Assembly: GCA_035934015.1 (NCBI GenBank)
Contig: DASYYH010000016.1
Coordinates: forward strand, 310,001 to 374,000
DNA length: 64,000 nt
Direction of reading: 5' to 3'
Origin: Candidatus Acidiferrales bacterium
Lineage (GTDB): Bacteria > Acidobacteriota > Terriglobia > Acidiferrales > UBA7541
Part shown: positions 45,630 to 54,376 of the stretch, piece after piece
How positions within the stretch are numbered: the stretch's first letter is position 1
Layout of the letters: each line of letters begins with the position of its first letter
The notes under the pieces: generated by a model
Told to the model about the DNA's origin: nothing
The model's database searches: none
The model's input: only the letters and a program-made list of their open reading frames with translations
Translations under genes and position numbers: made by a program

Positions 45630-47897
45630 CTAGGAGATGGTGGAACGGCGGTCCTTGATTTCCTGAAGATGCTGGCGAAGACGCTCGAGGACCGCTTCGC
45701 CCTGACCTTCGGCGACTTCGCGCTCGAGTTCCGTGAGGGCGAAATGAACGATGTCGTGATGGTGGATTTCCTGGCCTTTCAGTTCGTCACTTAGGCGCAA
45801 CCATATATCGTGGAGAAGATCGATTTCCTTGGGGGTGAGGTGAGGCGCGTGCGGACCAAGGTAGAAAACATGCTCGTCTCCAGCGGCGGTAACGATGTCG
45901 AGAGAGAGCCGTGGGCGCGGCTCGGGCATGTGCTCCCAGGCGAGGCCGACTTCGCGCGCTTGCTCGGCCAGAGTCATCTTCGAAGAACTGCCGACCACGA
46001 TTGAAGAGGATTGCAGGTTTGAAGCGCTGCGCAGGATGCCTTCCCACAAATCATTGGCAGCGGCAACAGCGAGACGCACCGGCTTGCCTTCCTTTTCGGC
46101 GATCGCCAGCACTTTGGTGAAGAGCAACTGCTCGATGGTGCTGAAAAGCTGATCGGGTTTGAGGTCATATTCGCCGGAAGCTGCGCGACGCAACAGGCGA
46201 ATATGCAGGACGACGACATCCTGCTCATCGGTTTTCAGGCGCGTAAGAAGAGAATGAAGATGGTACAGAGCGTAATAGTTGCTGACGGGGACAAGGACGT
46301 TGGTGGGACGGACGCCGAGGTTGGCGGGAGTGAGATCATTTTCCTGAGCGAGATTGAACTGGTCGAGTTCGGCGGCGTGGGTAGTTCCCTGCCGCTTGCG
46401 GACGCTGCGTTCGGAAAGCACAAAAGCAACATAGAGGATCACTGAGAAAATGACGCCGGCGATGGTCGCTTCAGGCTTGGTGAAGAGATTGATGAACGCG
46501 ATGAGGAAAAGGATGAGAGTGATAACACCGAGACCGAGAGGGATTTCTTTTCCGGCAATGGTGAAGTTGAGAGGGACGCGATATTCGCGATCTTGAGGAT
46601 GGGTGTAGCGGAGGACGAGAACGGCCAAGCCTTTCATGGCGAAACTCCACGTGACGCCGAAAGCATAAAGGTTGCCGAGAAAAGCGAAATCTCCGCGACT
46701 GATGAGAATGGTGATGATCTGAAGAACGGCGACACTGGTGATGATGCGATGGGTGGTTCCGTAACGGCGATGCGGCGCGCGAAACCAATCGGTAAGGACA
46801 CCGTCCTCAGAAACTCGGCTGAGCACGCCGTTGGAGCCGACAATCGCGGTGTTGACCGCACCGGAAAGAATCAACATGCCGACGATGACGACGAACGCAT
46901 GGAACGCGAGGCGCAAGGCGAATGGACCCTGCAAATTCATGGCAAGGCCGCCAATCAAATTTTCGAAAAAGTGCGGGCGGACGGAATCGGGAATGATCAT
47001 TACCGCGAAGATGGAAACGAGCGCGGTAAAGAACAAGCTATACACGACGATGAGCAGCGCGGTTTTCTTGAGATTGGCAAGCTTGGGATGCTCGATTTCG
47101 CGATAGACCTGCGCGAGCGTTTCCTCACCGCTCATGGCCAAAACGGAGTGGCCCAAGCCGACGAAGATGGCGATGAGAGTCACGGTGTGGGCGAAACGCC
47201 AATTCGCAAGCCAGCCCAACGCATCCTTGCCAAGAATCATATTTTGCGGCAACGGGGCAGGCGGAAAATGCACCCCGCGAACCCAGATCGTATAGCAGCA
47301 CCACGCAATGAGGACCACAACCATGACCGTGGTCAGATACATGATGCGCAGAGCTTTTTCGCTCGATTCGGGAATGCCCTTGATGTTCTGCCACCAGAAA
47401 TAGAACGTTACGATGATGCCGATGAGCATGGATGTGGCGTTGGCGGGCAGAAAGATGTGCATGTGGCGGTACTGAAAGAAATCGTTGGCAAGACCGACGA
47501 TGTATTGTCCCGCTGCGACAGCGCTGACCGGGCCTGTGAGGACGTAATCGAACATTAGCGCGGAGACAGAGAACTTGGCCAGCGTGCCACCCATCGCTTC
47601 CTTGACGACACGATACACGCCGCCACGGACGAACATGCTGCAACTTTCGACATAGATGAGCGAAACGCAGTAGGAAAGCAGCATTACGGCAAGTATGAAC
47701 CAGGGAGCGGACTTGCCGATGACCTGCTCGGCGTCACCGCCGGCGTAATATGCGGAGGAAGCGAGGTCGTTGAGGACGATGGCACCAGCACGCCAAAAGG
47801 AGATGAAACTGAGCATCGCCGTGGTGGCGACGAGCACGTTGACGACCGGCCGCGCAGAGGTTCTAGGCGCTCCGGGGGCTGTTGGACTCGAAGACAT
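45630..47897 (-). CDS. APC-family amino acid permease with stress-protein-like C-terminal domain
   Basis: The 755-residue protein has about 12 membrane helices in residues 20-500, beginning NVLVATTAMLSFISFWRAGA, with the conserved helix-1/2 region and the MSGEETLAQVYREIEHPK segment seen in APC transporters. The remaining 250 residues are soluble and begin TNVLVPVSNYYALYHLHSLL, followed by VVVLHIRLLRR and SSSIVVGSSSKMTLAEQARE. This resembles a universal-stress-protein fold, which could bind nucleotide and regulate transport. Substrate is unknown. The stop almost abuts the mscL stop from the opposite strand. Confidence 0.85.
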   Translation of the reverse strand: MSSSPTAPGAPRTSARPVVNVLVATTAMLSFISFWRAGAIVLNDLASSAYYAGGDAEQVIGKSAPWFILAVMLLSYCVSLIYVESCSMFVRGGVYRVVKEAMGGTLAKFSVSALMFDYVLTGPVSAVAAGQYIVGLANDFFQYRHMHIFLPANATSMLIGIIVTFYFWWQNIKGIPESSEKALRIMYLTTVMVVVLIAWCCYTIWVRGVHFPPAPLPQNMILGKDALGWLANWRFAHTVTLIAIFVGLGHSVLAMSGEETLAQVYREIEHPKLANLKKTALLIVVYSLFFTALVSIFAVMIIPDSVRPHFFENLIGGLAMNLQGPFALRLAFHAFVVIVGMLILSGAVNTAIVGSNGVLSRVSEDGVLTDWFRAPHRRYGTTHRIITSVAVLQIITILISRGDFAFLGNLYAFGVTWSFAMKGLAVLVLRYTHPQDREYRVPLNFTIAGKEIPLGLGVITLILFLIAFINLFTKPEATIAGVIFSVILYVAFVLSERSVRKRQGTTHAAELDQFNLAQENDLTPANLGVRPTNVLVPVSNYYALYHLHSLLTRLKTDEQDVVVLHIRLLRRAASGEYDLKPDQLFSTIEQLLFTKVLAIAEKEGKPVRLAVAAANDLWEGILRSASNLQSSSIVVGSSSKMTLAEQAREVGLAWEHMPEPRPRLSLDIVTAAGDEHVFYLGPHAPHLTPKEIDLLHDIWLRLSDELKGQEIHHHDIVHFALTELEREVAEGQGEAVLERLRQHLQEIKDRRSTIS

Positions 47898-48002
47898 GAA
47901 CGAAAGAAATGTGGAAAACGACTATACGTCGAGTGGTGCGAAAAATAAAGACGGATGCGAGCGATGAGATTGCGAAATGTGCACTAGGAGCAACTCCAAG
48001 AA

Positions 48003-48389
48003 TCACGCGCGCTGTCCGGCGCGGAATTCGTGGCCGCAGACATCGCACGGGCAAATCTCGCGGAGATGCTCAAAGCTGAAGATGCCTGTAGCGTGGCCGT
48101 CGGTGAATTCGATTTGCACGGCGTAACTGCCCACGGCGGCGGCAGACCGTGCAGAAACCTTAGGCTTAAACATGGGCAGGGCGGACGAGACAGAGTCCGT
48201 ACCCGAGCCGCCCCGGGCATGTTCGCCGTGGCCTTCCTTGCATGTGGCGCAGGGACAGTGCTCCCTGAGATAGGCAAAAGCGTAGTGACTTGAATGGGCG
48301 TCGGACCAAGTGATGTCTATTCCGGTGCCTGTGGAAACATGAACTTTCACATCGATTGGTTTCTTGCGAATGTCGAGAGGAATGGGCAT
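48003..48389 (-). CDS. DUF971 family protein
   Basis: The 128-residue protein has two DUF971-like halves: GIDITWSDAHSSHYAFAYLR, EHCPCATC, and then YAVQIEFTDGHATGIFSFEH, LREICPCDVCG. The CPCATC and CPCDVC pairs may bind metal. DUF971 occurs alone and fused to enzymes of iron-sulfur and Mrp-type proteins, and its role is unclear. ATG at 48389 overlaps the stop of the ATPase-DtxR gene by one base, so it belongs to the iron operon. Confidence 0.82.
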   Translation of the reverse strand: MPIPLDIRKKPIDVKVHVSTGTGIDITWSDAHSSHYAFAYLREHCPCATCKEGHGEHARGGSGTDSVSSALPMFKPKVSARSAAAVGSYAVQIEFTDGHATGIFSFEHLREICPCDVCGHEFRAGQRA

Positions 48390-49480
48390 CAAGAGCTTTT
48401 GTTTACGGTGGATCCCGCCGAAGCACAGCAGGGGCCGGGGGGGATTGGGCGACCGTGAGGGCACGTCTTCGGATGGCCGAGGAAGGAGCAGATCCGCTCG
48501 TCGAGCTCCGGACTGATAATGTGCTCGAATTTGCAGGCTTGTGAATCGGCTTCTGCATTGGCGATGGAAAATGTATCGGTGAAGAGGCGCTCTGCGAGAC
48601 GACGGCGACGGACGACATCGCGGGCGCGGCGAGTGCCACGATCGGTCAAATCAACTTCAGAATCTTGTACGGTGACGAGACCAAGAACGGCGAGGCGCTG
48701 AATCGTGCGCTCGGGGTCGGCATCCAGCGAATGGAAACGGGTGAGTTTGGCACGCCTACCAATCTCCGCACAAAGCCACAGCTCTTCGAGGACATGATCG
48801 AAACGCGCTTCATCTTCCGAGGAATATACGGTGATTTGCGCGAGGCGGCCATGAGCGAGTTCGATGCGGCGATCGGCAAGACCGCCGATGGACGGATCAT
48901 GGGTGACCATGAGAATCGTATGGCCCTCACTGTGGAGATCTCGCAAGAGGCGAATGACCGTTTCTTCGTTCGTTTCATCAAGATTACCAGTGGGTTCATC
49001 CGCGAGAATCAATTTGGGATGATTGATGAGCGCGCGAGCAACGGCGACGCGCTGCTGTTCACCTCCAGAGAGCTGGGATGGAAGATGCGCGAGGCGCTCG
49101 CCGAGGCCAACGCGGCGGAGAGCCTCGGCGGCTTCAGTTTCATCCGTCGTGCTGTGAAAATACTGTGCCAGCATGACATTCTCGACGGCCGTAAGATAGG
49201 GGACGAGGTGGAATTGCTGAAAGACGAATCCAATTTTTTCGGAGCGGAATCGAGTTAGGGCAGCCTCATCGAGGCGACCGACGTCAACTGTATCAACAAC
49301 GGCGCGGCCCTCGGTAGGAGTATCGAGGCCACCGAGAATGTTGATTAGCGTGGTCTTACCAGAGCCGGATGGGCCCATAATGGCAATCCACTCGCCGGAC
49401 TCGATGGTGAAAGAAATGTCGTCAAGCGCACGTACGTCGCCAAAGCGTTTTTTCAGGTTTGCGACTTCGACGAGTGCCAC
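48389..49480 (-). CDS. ABC transporter ATPase fused to a DtxR-type metalloregulator domain
   Basis: Residues 1 to about 225 are a LolD/MacB-class ATPase: Walker A GPSGSGKTT, Q-loop VFQQFH, signature LSGGEQQRVAVARALI, Walker B LILADEPTGNLD, H-loop MVTHD. From about 230 to the end there is a winged-helix-like segment (FDHVLEELWLCAEIGRRAKL, then RTIQRLAVLGLV) followed by the DtxR dimerisation and metal site RRRRLAERLFTDTF, ACKFEHIISPELDERICSFL and CPHGRPIPPG. The DtxR site-2 ligands Cys, Glu and His (C-x-x-E-H) are kept, while the first His of site 1 is Arg. The gene sits 4 bases after the second permease. One polypeptide may therefore both energise the transporter and sense metal or regulate. 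Confidence 0.88.
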   Translation of the reverse strand: MALVEVANLKKRFGDVRALDDISFTIESGEWIAIMGPSGSGKTTLINILGGLDTPTEGRAVVDTVDVGRLDEAALTRFRSEKIGFVFQQFHLVPYLTAVENVMLAQYFHSTTDETEAAEALRRVGLGERLAHLPSQLSGGEQQRVAVARALINHPKLILADEPTGNLDETNEETVIRLLRDLHSEGHTILMVTHDPSIGGLADRRIELAHGRLAQITVYSSEDEARFDHVLEELWLCAEIGRRAKLTRFHSLDADPERTIQRLAVLGLVTVQDSEVDLTDRGTRRARDVVRRRRLAERLFTDTFSIANAEADSQACKFEHIISPELDERICSFLGHPKTCPHGRPIPPGPCCASAGSTVNKSS

Positions 49481-49484
49481 GGAA

Positions 49485-50621
49485 TCAGTCTCCTCTTAAG
49501 ATTACGGCCGGACGAACATTGCCGAGCAAGCGCAGAGGCAGCGCGCCAGCGAGAGCGACAAACAACATCAAGATAACGGTTACGGGCAAAACTTCCCAGC
49601 GCGGCGAAATACTTGCACCAAAAACGCGATGCCCCATCCAAACGGAGAGCGCCATTCCGAGCGCGTAACCGGCCACTCCGCCGATGGACGCAAGGACGCC
49701 GACTTCGGCAAGAAACAAACGCACCACTCTTTGAATCGAGCCCCCAAGGGCTTTCATCAGGCCGACATCCTTGCGGCGTTCCATCGCCAAAGCGGCCATC
49801 GTAGCCAGCACACAGAGCGCGGTGAGGACGAGAATGAGCAAGCCGGTGGAGAAAATTAGAAAGCGAATGCGTGCAAGAAGCCTGCCCTCGGCCTCTGTGA
49901 TTTGCGGAATGGGCTTAACCTCAAGCGACGAAAAGGCCGATTGAAGACGCAAGGCGGCGGCACGAACCTGACTTGCAGAGCCAGGAACGCTTAACTGAAT
50001 CAGTTGGATTTTATTGTCCAGCGAAGCAAGCTGCTGCGCGACGGAAAGATTGACAAAAATCTGGCTGTCTTCCGACCCTCCTGCGTCAATGACACCAGCG
50101 ACAGTGAACCGCGCGCTGCGGCCTTGATAGAACAGTTGAACTGAGCTTCCTGGAGTAAGACCGAGGCTCCGGCTGGCATTACGCCCAACGAAGCAGTCCG
50201 TAAGATCGCCGCGCGAAAGCGACGAATCGCCCGCGATTTTCCACCACGGCTCGATCCGCGTGACAGCGTCGAGCCATGTGCCGGCGACGACGACATTTTG
50301 GCCGGTCTTCGAATTTGCATTTGCGACAAGATAGAGATACGGAGAAGCGACGAGGCCCGGCAATTTCGTCTGTGCAACCGTTTGCATGGCAGATTCGCCG
50401 AAAAGAACGGAACTATCGAGGGTGGACGCGCCAGCGTTCGATGCAGATATGATGAGATTCGCACCGAGGGAACGGAATTCCTGAGATAGTTTACGATTGA
50501 TGTCGAGATCGAGATTCAGGAGCGCGGAAATAACCGCACCGCCACTGGTGAGCGCGAGAAGCGCAACAATGAAACGAACTCGATTGCCGCGGAGGAGATG
50601 AAATAAAAGCCGCTTGAACAC
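49485..50621 (-). CDS. FtsX-like ABC permease 2 of the iron operon
   Basis: The 378-residue permease starts with GTG at 50621, overlapping the upstream stop by one base. It has an N-terminal helix (RFIVALLALTSGGAVISALL), a MacB-like periplasmic domain (about residues 40-240), and three C-terminal helices (FSTGLLILVLTALCVLATMA, LAEVGVLASIGGVAGYALGM, VTVILMLFVALAGALPLRLL). With the partner permease and ATPase-DtxR it forms an ABC complex of the type found beside FTR1/DUF2318 iron systems in Campylobacter-like p19 loci. The role there is thought to support ferrous iron uptake. Confidence 0.88.
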   Translation of the reverse strand: MFKRLLFHLLRGNRVRFIVALLALTSGGAVISALLNLDLDINRKLSQEFRSLGANLIISASNAGASTLDSSVLFGESAMQTVAQTKLPGLVASPYLYLVANANSKTGQNVVVAGTWLDAVTRIEPWWKIAGDSSLSRGDLTDCFVGRNASRSLGLTPGSSVQLFYQGRSARFTVAGVIDAGGSEDSQIFVNLSVAQQLASLDNKIQLIQLSVPGSASQVRAAALRLQSAFSSLEVKPIPQITEAEGRLLARIRFLIFSTGLLILVLTALCVLATMAALAMERRKDVGLMKALGGSIQRVVRLFLAEVGVLASIGGVAGYALGMALSVWMGHRVFGASISPRWEVLPVTVILMLFVALAGALPLRLLGNVRPAVILRGD

Positions 50622-51913
50622 TATTCGCCTCTCAGAATCGGCGCAGGAGAAACGTTCGCGGCGCGATGAAGGGGAATCCAGCTCCCGATCAAGGCAACCA
50701 GAGCGGCGGCGATGAGGATTACGGGCAATACAACCAAGCGCGGAGATGTAGCGACACCGAAGACGGTTTCGCCGAGTTGACGCGCGAGCCCCGCACCGAA
50801 CAAAAAACCGATGCCTCCGCCGACAATCGCAAGAAGCAACTGTTCACTCACAAAAAGACCGCTGACGAGAAAATTGGTCGCGCCGAGGGCTTTCATCAAT
50901 GCGACTTCCGCGCGGCGCTCAATCGCCGTGGTCGCGGAAGTGGCCCCAACTGCCAAAGCGACGGCAATCAACGCAGCAATGGTCACGATCCAGAGGAGCA
51001 GGCTAACACGAGAGAGAATGCGGCCCTCGGTTTCGGCAACACGGCGAATCGTTTGCACCTGCGTTCCAGGGAGAACCTGCTGAATCTGATGGCCAATCGA
51101 GGAGATATAAGGCGAACAATACCAGCGGTCAAACTCTGTCGGCGTCATCGAATTGGGATCTTTGATGGCGAGCGCGTCGGCGGGCTTTGTGAGGGCGCTG
51201 ACAAGGACCTGGCGAAACTCATCGGGCTTGGCGGCCAAATCCTGCGCAACCACGAGCGGGCAAACGATAGCGTTGTCTTCCGCGTCGCCAGTCGTGATGA
51301 TTCCGGTAACGGTGGAAGCCGACGCGCGGCCCGAAGCACTGAGATTAAGAACGTCACCGATGGAGATTTCTTCCGTCTTCGCGAGTAAAGCGCCAACAAC
51401 GCAATTCTTTGAACCGTCGGCGAACCACTGACCGCTGATCTTCCACCATGGATGTGTGAAGCTTGCGCCAGTGGTGAAGGTTGTGCCGTCTGCGAGGGGC
51501 ACAGCGTGGCTGTACCACGTGCCAACGAGCATGGCGGGAAAATTCTGCGGAGGCCCGGCGTTGTGCGCGATAGCGCCCGTAACGGGCACGTCCAGAAACG
51601 GTGTGAAACCGAGAATATTGTGCCGCCAAAAAATTTCCTTGAGTTTGGGCAAATCTGACACGGGAAGGTACGCGCCTTGATCGACCGGGCGATAGTCGAC
51701 TCCTCCAATCTCAACGGGAAGTGTGTCTGCCTGTGGTGTGATGAGCAGGTTCGCGCCGAGACTACGGAATTCCCGCGCGAGCTGATCGCCAACGTCCACG
51801 GCAACAGTGAACGTAGCGGTGGCGACAGTCATGCCAAGGACGAGCGCAATCCCCGTGAGGAGCTTACGGCGAGGATTGCGCGTGAAGGATTCGCGGAGCA
51901 GGCGCACGAACAT
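50621..51913 (-). CDS. FtsX-like ABC permease 1 of the iron operon
   Basis: The 430-residue permease has an N-terminal helix (LLTGIALVLGMTVATATFTV), a periplasmic domain of about 240 residues, then helices LLLWIVTIAALIAVALAVGA, QLLLAIVGGGIGFLFGAGLA and LPVILIAAALVALIGSWIPL. It ends NVSPAPILRGE, the usual FtsX terminus. It is paralogous to the next gene. ATG at 51913 is 12 bases after the stop of the FTR1 fusion gene. Confidence 0.88.
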   Translation of the reverse strand: MFVRLLRESFTRNPRRKLLTGIALVLGMTVATATFTVAVDVGDQLAREFRSLGANLLITPQADTLPVEIGGVDYRPVDQGAYLPVSDLPKLKEIFWRHNILGFTPFLDVPVTGAIAHNAGPPQNFPAMLVGTWYSHAVPLADGTTFTTGASFTHPWWKISGQWFADGSKNCVVGALLAKTEEISIGDVLNLSASGRASASTVTGIITTGDAEDNAIVCPLVVAQDLAAKPDEFRQVLVSALTKPADALAIKDPNSMTPTEFDRWYCSPYISSIGHQIQQVLPGTQVQTIRRVAETEGRILSRVSLLLWIVTIAALIAVALAVGATSATTAIERRAEVALMKALGATNFLVSGLFVSEQLLLAIVGGGIGFLFGAGLARQLGETVFGVATSPRLVVLPVILIAAALVALIGSWIPLHRAANVSPAPILRGE

Positions 51914-51925
51914 GGCGGTTTTAGC

Positions 51926-53188
51926 CTATTTGCCTATCTCGGAGGCAGCTTCCGAGATGGCGGAGAGATTCACGACGATGTTTGCGCCCTCGATCAGAGA
52001 TTTGAAGGCAATCGGATTGCAGCCGCCGGGCTGGCCGATTTCCGACGCGTTAATGGGCGCACCGCAATTGCGGCAAATCAACATTGATCCCTGCTGGCGA
52101 TAACCGATCGCGCCACAAATCTGGCAGGCATCGAGAGCAGCGACGTAATCTCCGTTAGGCTTGCGGACGACGATGAAACGGAACGAAACGCCTTGCACAT
52201 CGACGGAAAAAAAACGTACGCTGACGCCACTCATGTCCGCAAGCGAAATGCGAACGGCGCTGTTCGCGGCAAGCAGCTTTTCCGCTTCCGGCGGCGCGGC
52301 AGATGCGCGCGTATAAACGAATTCCGCGGTAAGCGAGAGAATTACAACAACGCAAACAAATGCGGCGGCCAGGCTCCAAATTCGCCGGCGGCGATGCTCA
52401 TACTGGCGCAAGCGTTTTTCGGCTGAATTAGCGGCCTGCTCCACAGCGGCGCCGCGAAGCGCAAACCATTCGCGCAAGACCACGACTGCGGCGACACCTA
52501 GGATGACAACGAAGAAGAAATATTCGTTGCGGACAATCGGGCCGACGGTGGCCATTTCCTGCTTGCTGGAAGGAATCCATCTTCCCTCGCTCAGCTCGTG
52601 AAGGCCAGTCAGGACGAGCTGAAAAGCGACGACCATTAGGATGGCGCTGGTGGCGGCGAAAAATCGCCCCAGGGGAATCTTCAATGTTCCCTCGAAGAAG
52701 AAAAGACCGACGGCCACGGCCAGAGCGATGCCCAACCCTGCGCCGATCCAAACCTGGACTCCTGCGACGGAAAGCTCCACGGCGCGAAGAATGACGACCA
52801 GCTCGGCGCCCTCGCGAAGAACCATCAAAAAAACGAAAAGGCCGATCCCGAGGCCCGCGGCCAGCTCACTTTTTTGCGTGAAGGAATCAACGCGTTGTTC
52901 GATTTCCTTGCGCAAGCGGCGGGCGATGCGGTTCATCCAAATGATCATCGTCACGACAAAAACGGCAGCGAGAAGCATCAAGAGGCCTTCGAAACCATCT
53001 TCGCTGATCTGCCAGTGCTGAAGCATAACGGCAGCGACGACGCTGCAAGCGACGGCAGCAACGACGCCGGTCCAAACATAACGAGTCAGCTCGCGACGAC
53101 CGATACGATTGAGGTAGACTAGGACGATGCCGACGACGAGAGCGGCTTCGACACCTTCGCGAAGCGCAAGTAAAAGAGCAGGAATCAT
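51926..53188 (-). CDS. FTR1-type iron permease fused to FtrD-like (DUF2318) iron-binding domain
   Basis: From ATG 53188 the product has about 420 residues. The N-terminal membrane part (about residues 1-270) has both REGxE-type motifs of FTR1 permeases, ALREGVEAALVVGIVLVYLN and FLMVLREGAELVVIL, which carry iron through the membrane. After another helix (WSLAAAFVCVVVILSLTAEF) a C-terminal DUF2318/FtrD domain contains FFSVDVQGVSFRFIVVRKPN and the pairs CQICG and CRNCG with the tail GGCNPI. Both parts exist as separate genes in Bordetella FtrABCD and Campylobacter p19 loci. It heads the five-gene iron operon. The frame is open to 53257 but MIPALLLALREG is the normal N-terminus. Confidence 0.9.
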   Translation of the reverse strand: MIPALLLALREGVEAALVVGIVLVYLNRIGRRELTRYVWTGVVAAVACSVVAAVMLQHWQISEDGFEGLLMLLAAVFVVTMIIWMNRIARRLRKEIEQRVDSFTQKSELAAGLGIGLFVFLMVLREGAELVVILRAVELSVAGVQVWIGAGLGIALAVAVGLFFFEGTLKIPLGRFFAATSAILMVVAFQLVLTGLHELSEGRWIPSSKQEMATVGPIVRNEYFFFVVILGVAAVVVLREWFALRGAAVEQAANSAEKRLRQYEHRRRRIWSLAAAFVCVVVILSLTAEFVYTRASAAPPEAEKLLAANSAVRISLADMSGVSVRFFSVDVQGVSFRFIVVRKPNGDYVAALDACQICGAIGYRQQGSMLICRNCGAPINASEIGQPGGCNPIAFKSLIEGANIVVNLSAISEAASEIGK

Positions 53189-53198
53189 AAGGAATCCC

Positions 53199-53257
53199 AG
53201 TTGAGACCTTGTTTCAACTAGAAATTCGAGTGTATCTCTCTTCTTAGCAATCGTCAA
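53199..53257 (-). promoter_or_regulatory. Promoter and inverted-repeat operator of the iron operon
   Basis: On the minus strand TTGACG (53257-53252) and TACACT (53234-53229) are separated by exactly 17 bases. Just downstream, covering the expected transcription start, is the inverted repeat AGTTGAGA-CCTTG-TTTCAACT (53199-53219, 7 of 8 positions paired). This is a good position for repression, possibly by the DtxR-type domain encoded in the operon. The repeat does not resemble the known DtxR or Fur consensus. Confidence 0.6.
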
Positions 53258-53361
53258 GAGAAATACCCTACATTCGATAGACTTTCGTTCCGTCGTTGCA
53301 GCGATTGCCTAGCGAGGGCAGTAAAGTGGCGCTGGTGACTTGTGATTTGCGGAGGTTGGGC

Positions 53362-54129
53362 ATGACGAAAGCAAGCAAGCGGACGCTCGCGGTCGCAGCA
53401 GCAATTGCCATTTGGATGGGTTTGCCAGCGAGGAGCAGAGCACAATCTTCGACGCAAGTGCAATACCAAAGCGGAAATACGACAGTGACCGCCTACCTGG
53501 CGCTCCCCCGTTCGCAGGGAGAGCATCCAGCAATCATCGTGATTCACGAATGGTGGGGATTGAATGATTGGGTGCGGCAGCAAGCAGGCAAGTTCGCAGA
53601 CCAGGGATATATAGCTCTGGCTGTGGACCTTTACCGAGGCCAAATAGCAACGGATCCGGAGACGGCGCATGAATTGTCGCGCGGCATGCCGCAAGATCGC
53701 GCCGTTGCTGATTTGAAAGCTGCCTTCGATTACTTAGTCTCGCGGCACGACGTGGAGGCGGACAAAATTGGCGTGGTAGGGTGGTGCATGGGGGGCGGGT
53801 ATGCGATTCTGCTTGCGGAGAATGAGCCCAAACTTGCGGCGTGCGCGGTGAATTACGGAGCGCTGCCGACTGACCCCACGAACATCGCGAGGATCAAGGC
53901 GCCGGTGCTCGGAAACTTTGGCGCGGAAGACCACGGAATTCCGCAGTCCGCCGTAAATGCCTTCGTGGCAGAGATGAAGGCGCAAGGGAAGTCTGTGGAC
54001 GTGAAGATTTACGATGGCGCGGGACATGCGTTTGAGAACCCGGATGATGTGGCCGGATACCGTCCTGAGGCGGCAAAGGATGCGTGGAGCCGCATGCTAG
54101 CATTTTTCAATTCTATGCTGGAGCAATAA
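53362..54129 (+). CDS. Dienelactone hydrolase family protein (exported)
   Basis: The 255-residue alpha/beta hydrolase has a signal peptide (LAVAAAIAIWMGLPARSRAQ). The dienelactone hydrolase motifs are IVIHEWWGLNDWVRQQAGKF, the nucleophile elbow GVVGWCMGGGYA with Cys in place of Ser, FGAEDHGIP with the Asp, and GAGHAFENPDD with the His, which make the Cys-Asp-His triad. Natural substrate is unknown. An export signal is unusual compared with catabolic cytoplasmic enzymes. ATG at 53362 follows GGAGG. Confidence 0.9.
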   Translation: MTKASKRTLAVAAAIAIWMGLPARSRAQSSTQVQYQSGNTTVTAYLALPRSQGEHPAIIVIHEWWGLNDWVRQQAGKFADQGYIALAVDLYRGQIATDPETAHELSRGMPQDRAVADLKAAFDYLVSRHDVEADKIGVVGWCMGGGYAILLAENEPKLAACAVNYGALPTDPTNIARIKAPVLGNFGAEDHGIPQSAVNAFVAEMKAQGKSVDVKIYDGAGHAFENPDDVAGYRPEAAKDAWSRMLAFFNSMLEQ

Positions 54130-54376
54130 GACTGGTTGGCTAAGTCAAATTTACGCAGACGTGGCAACTTTCTTCCGATACCCCGCTCGTACCGAAGTTT
54201 TAACATAAGCTGAAAATGCGGGGCAATCGCGTTGTCAAGCTGACCGATTCAGAATTCGATTTGCGCGCCGCTTCAATACATTTGGACCACACCACAACGT
54301 AGCATTCGCGGCACACGGCGAGGCAACGCCTCGAACCGGGAGCTAATCTCTGTAGAATGGCAAGAAGGGACATCCA

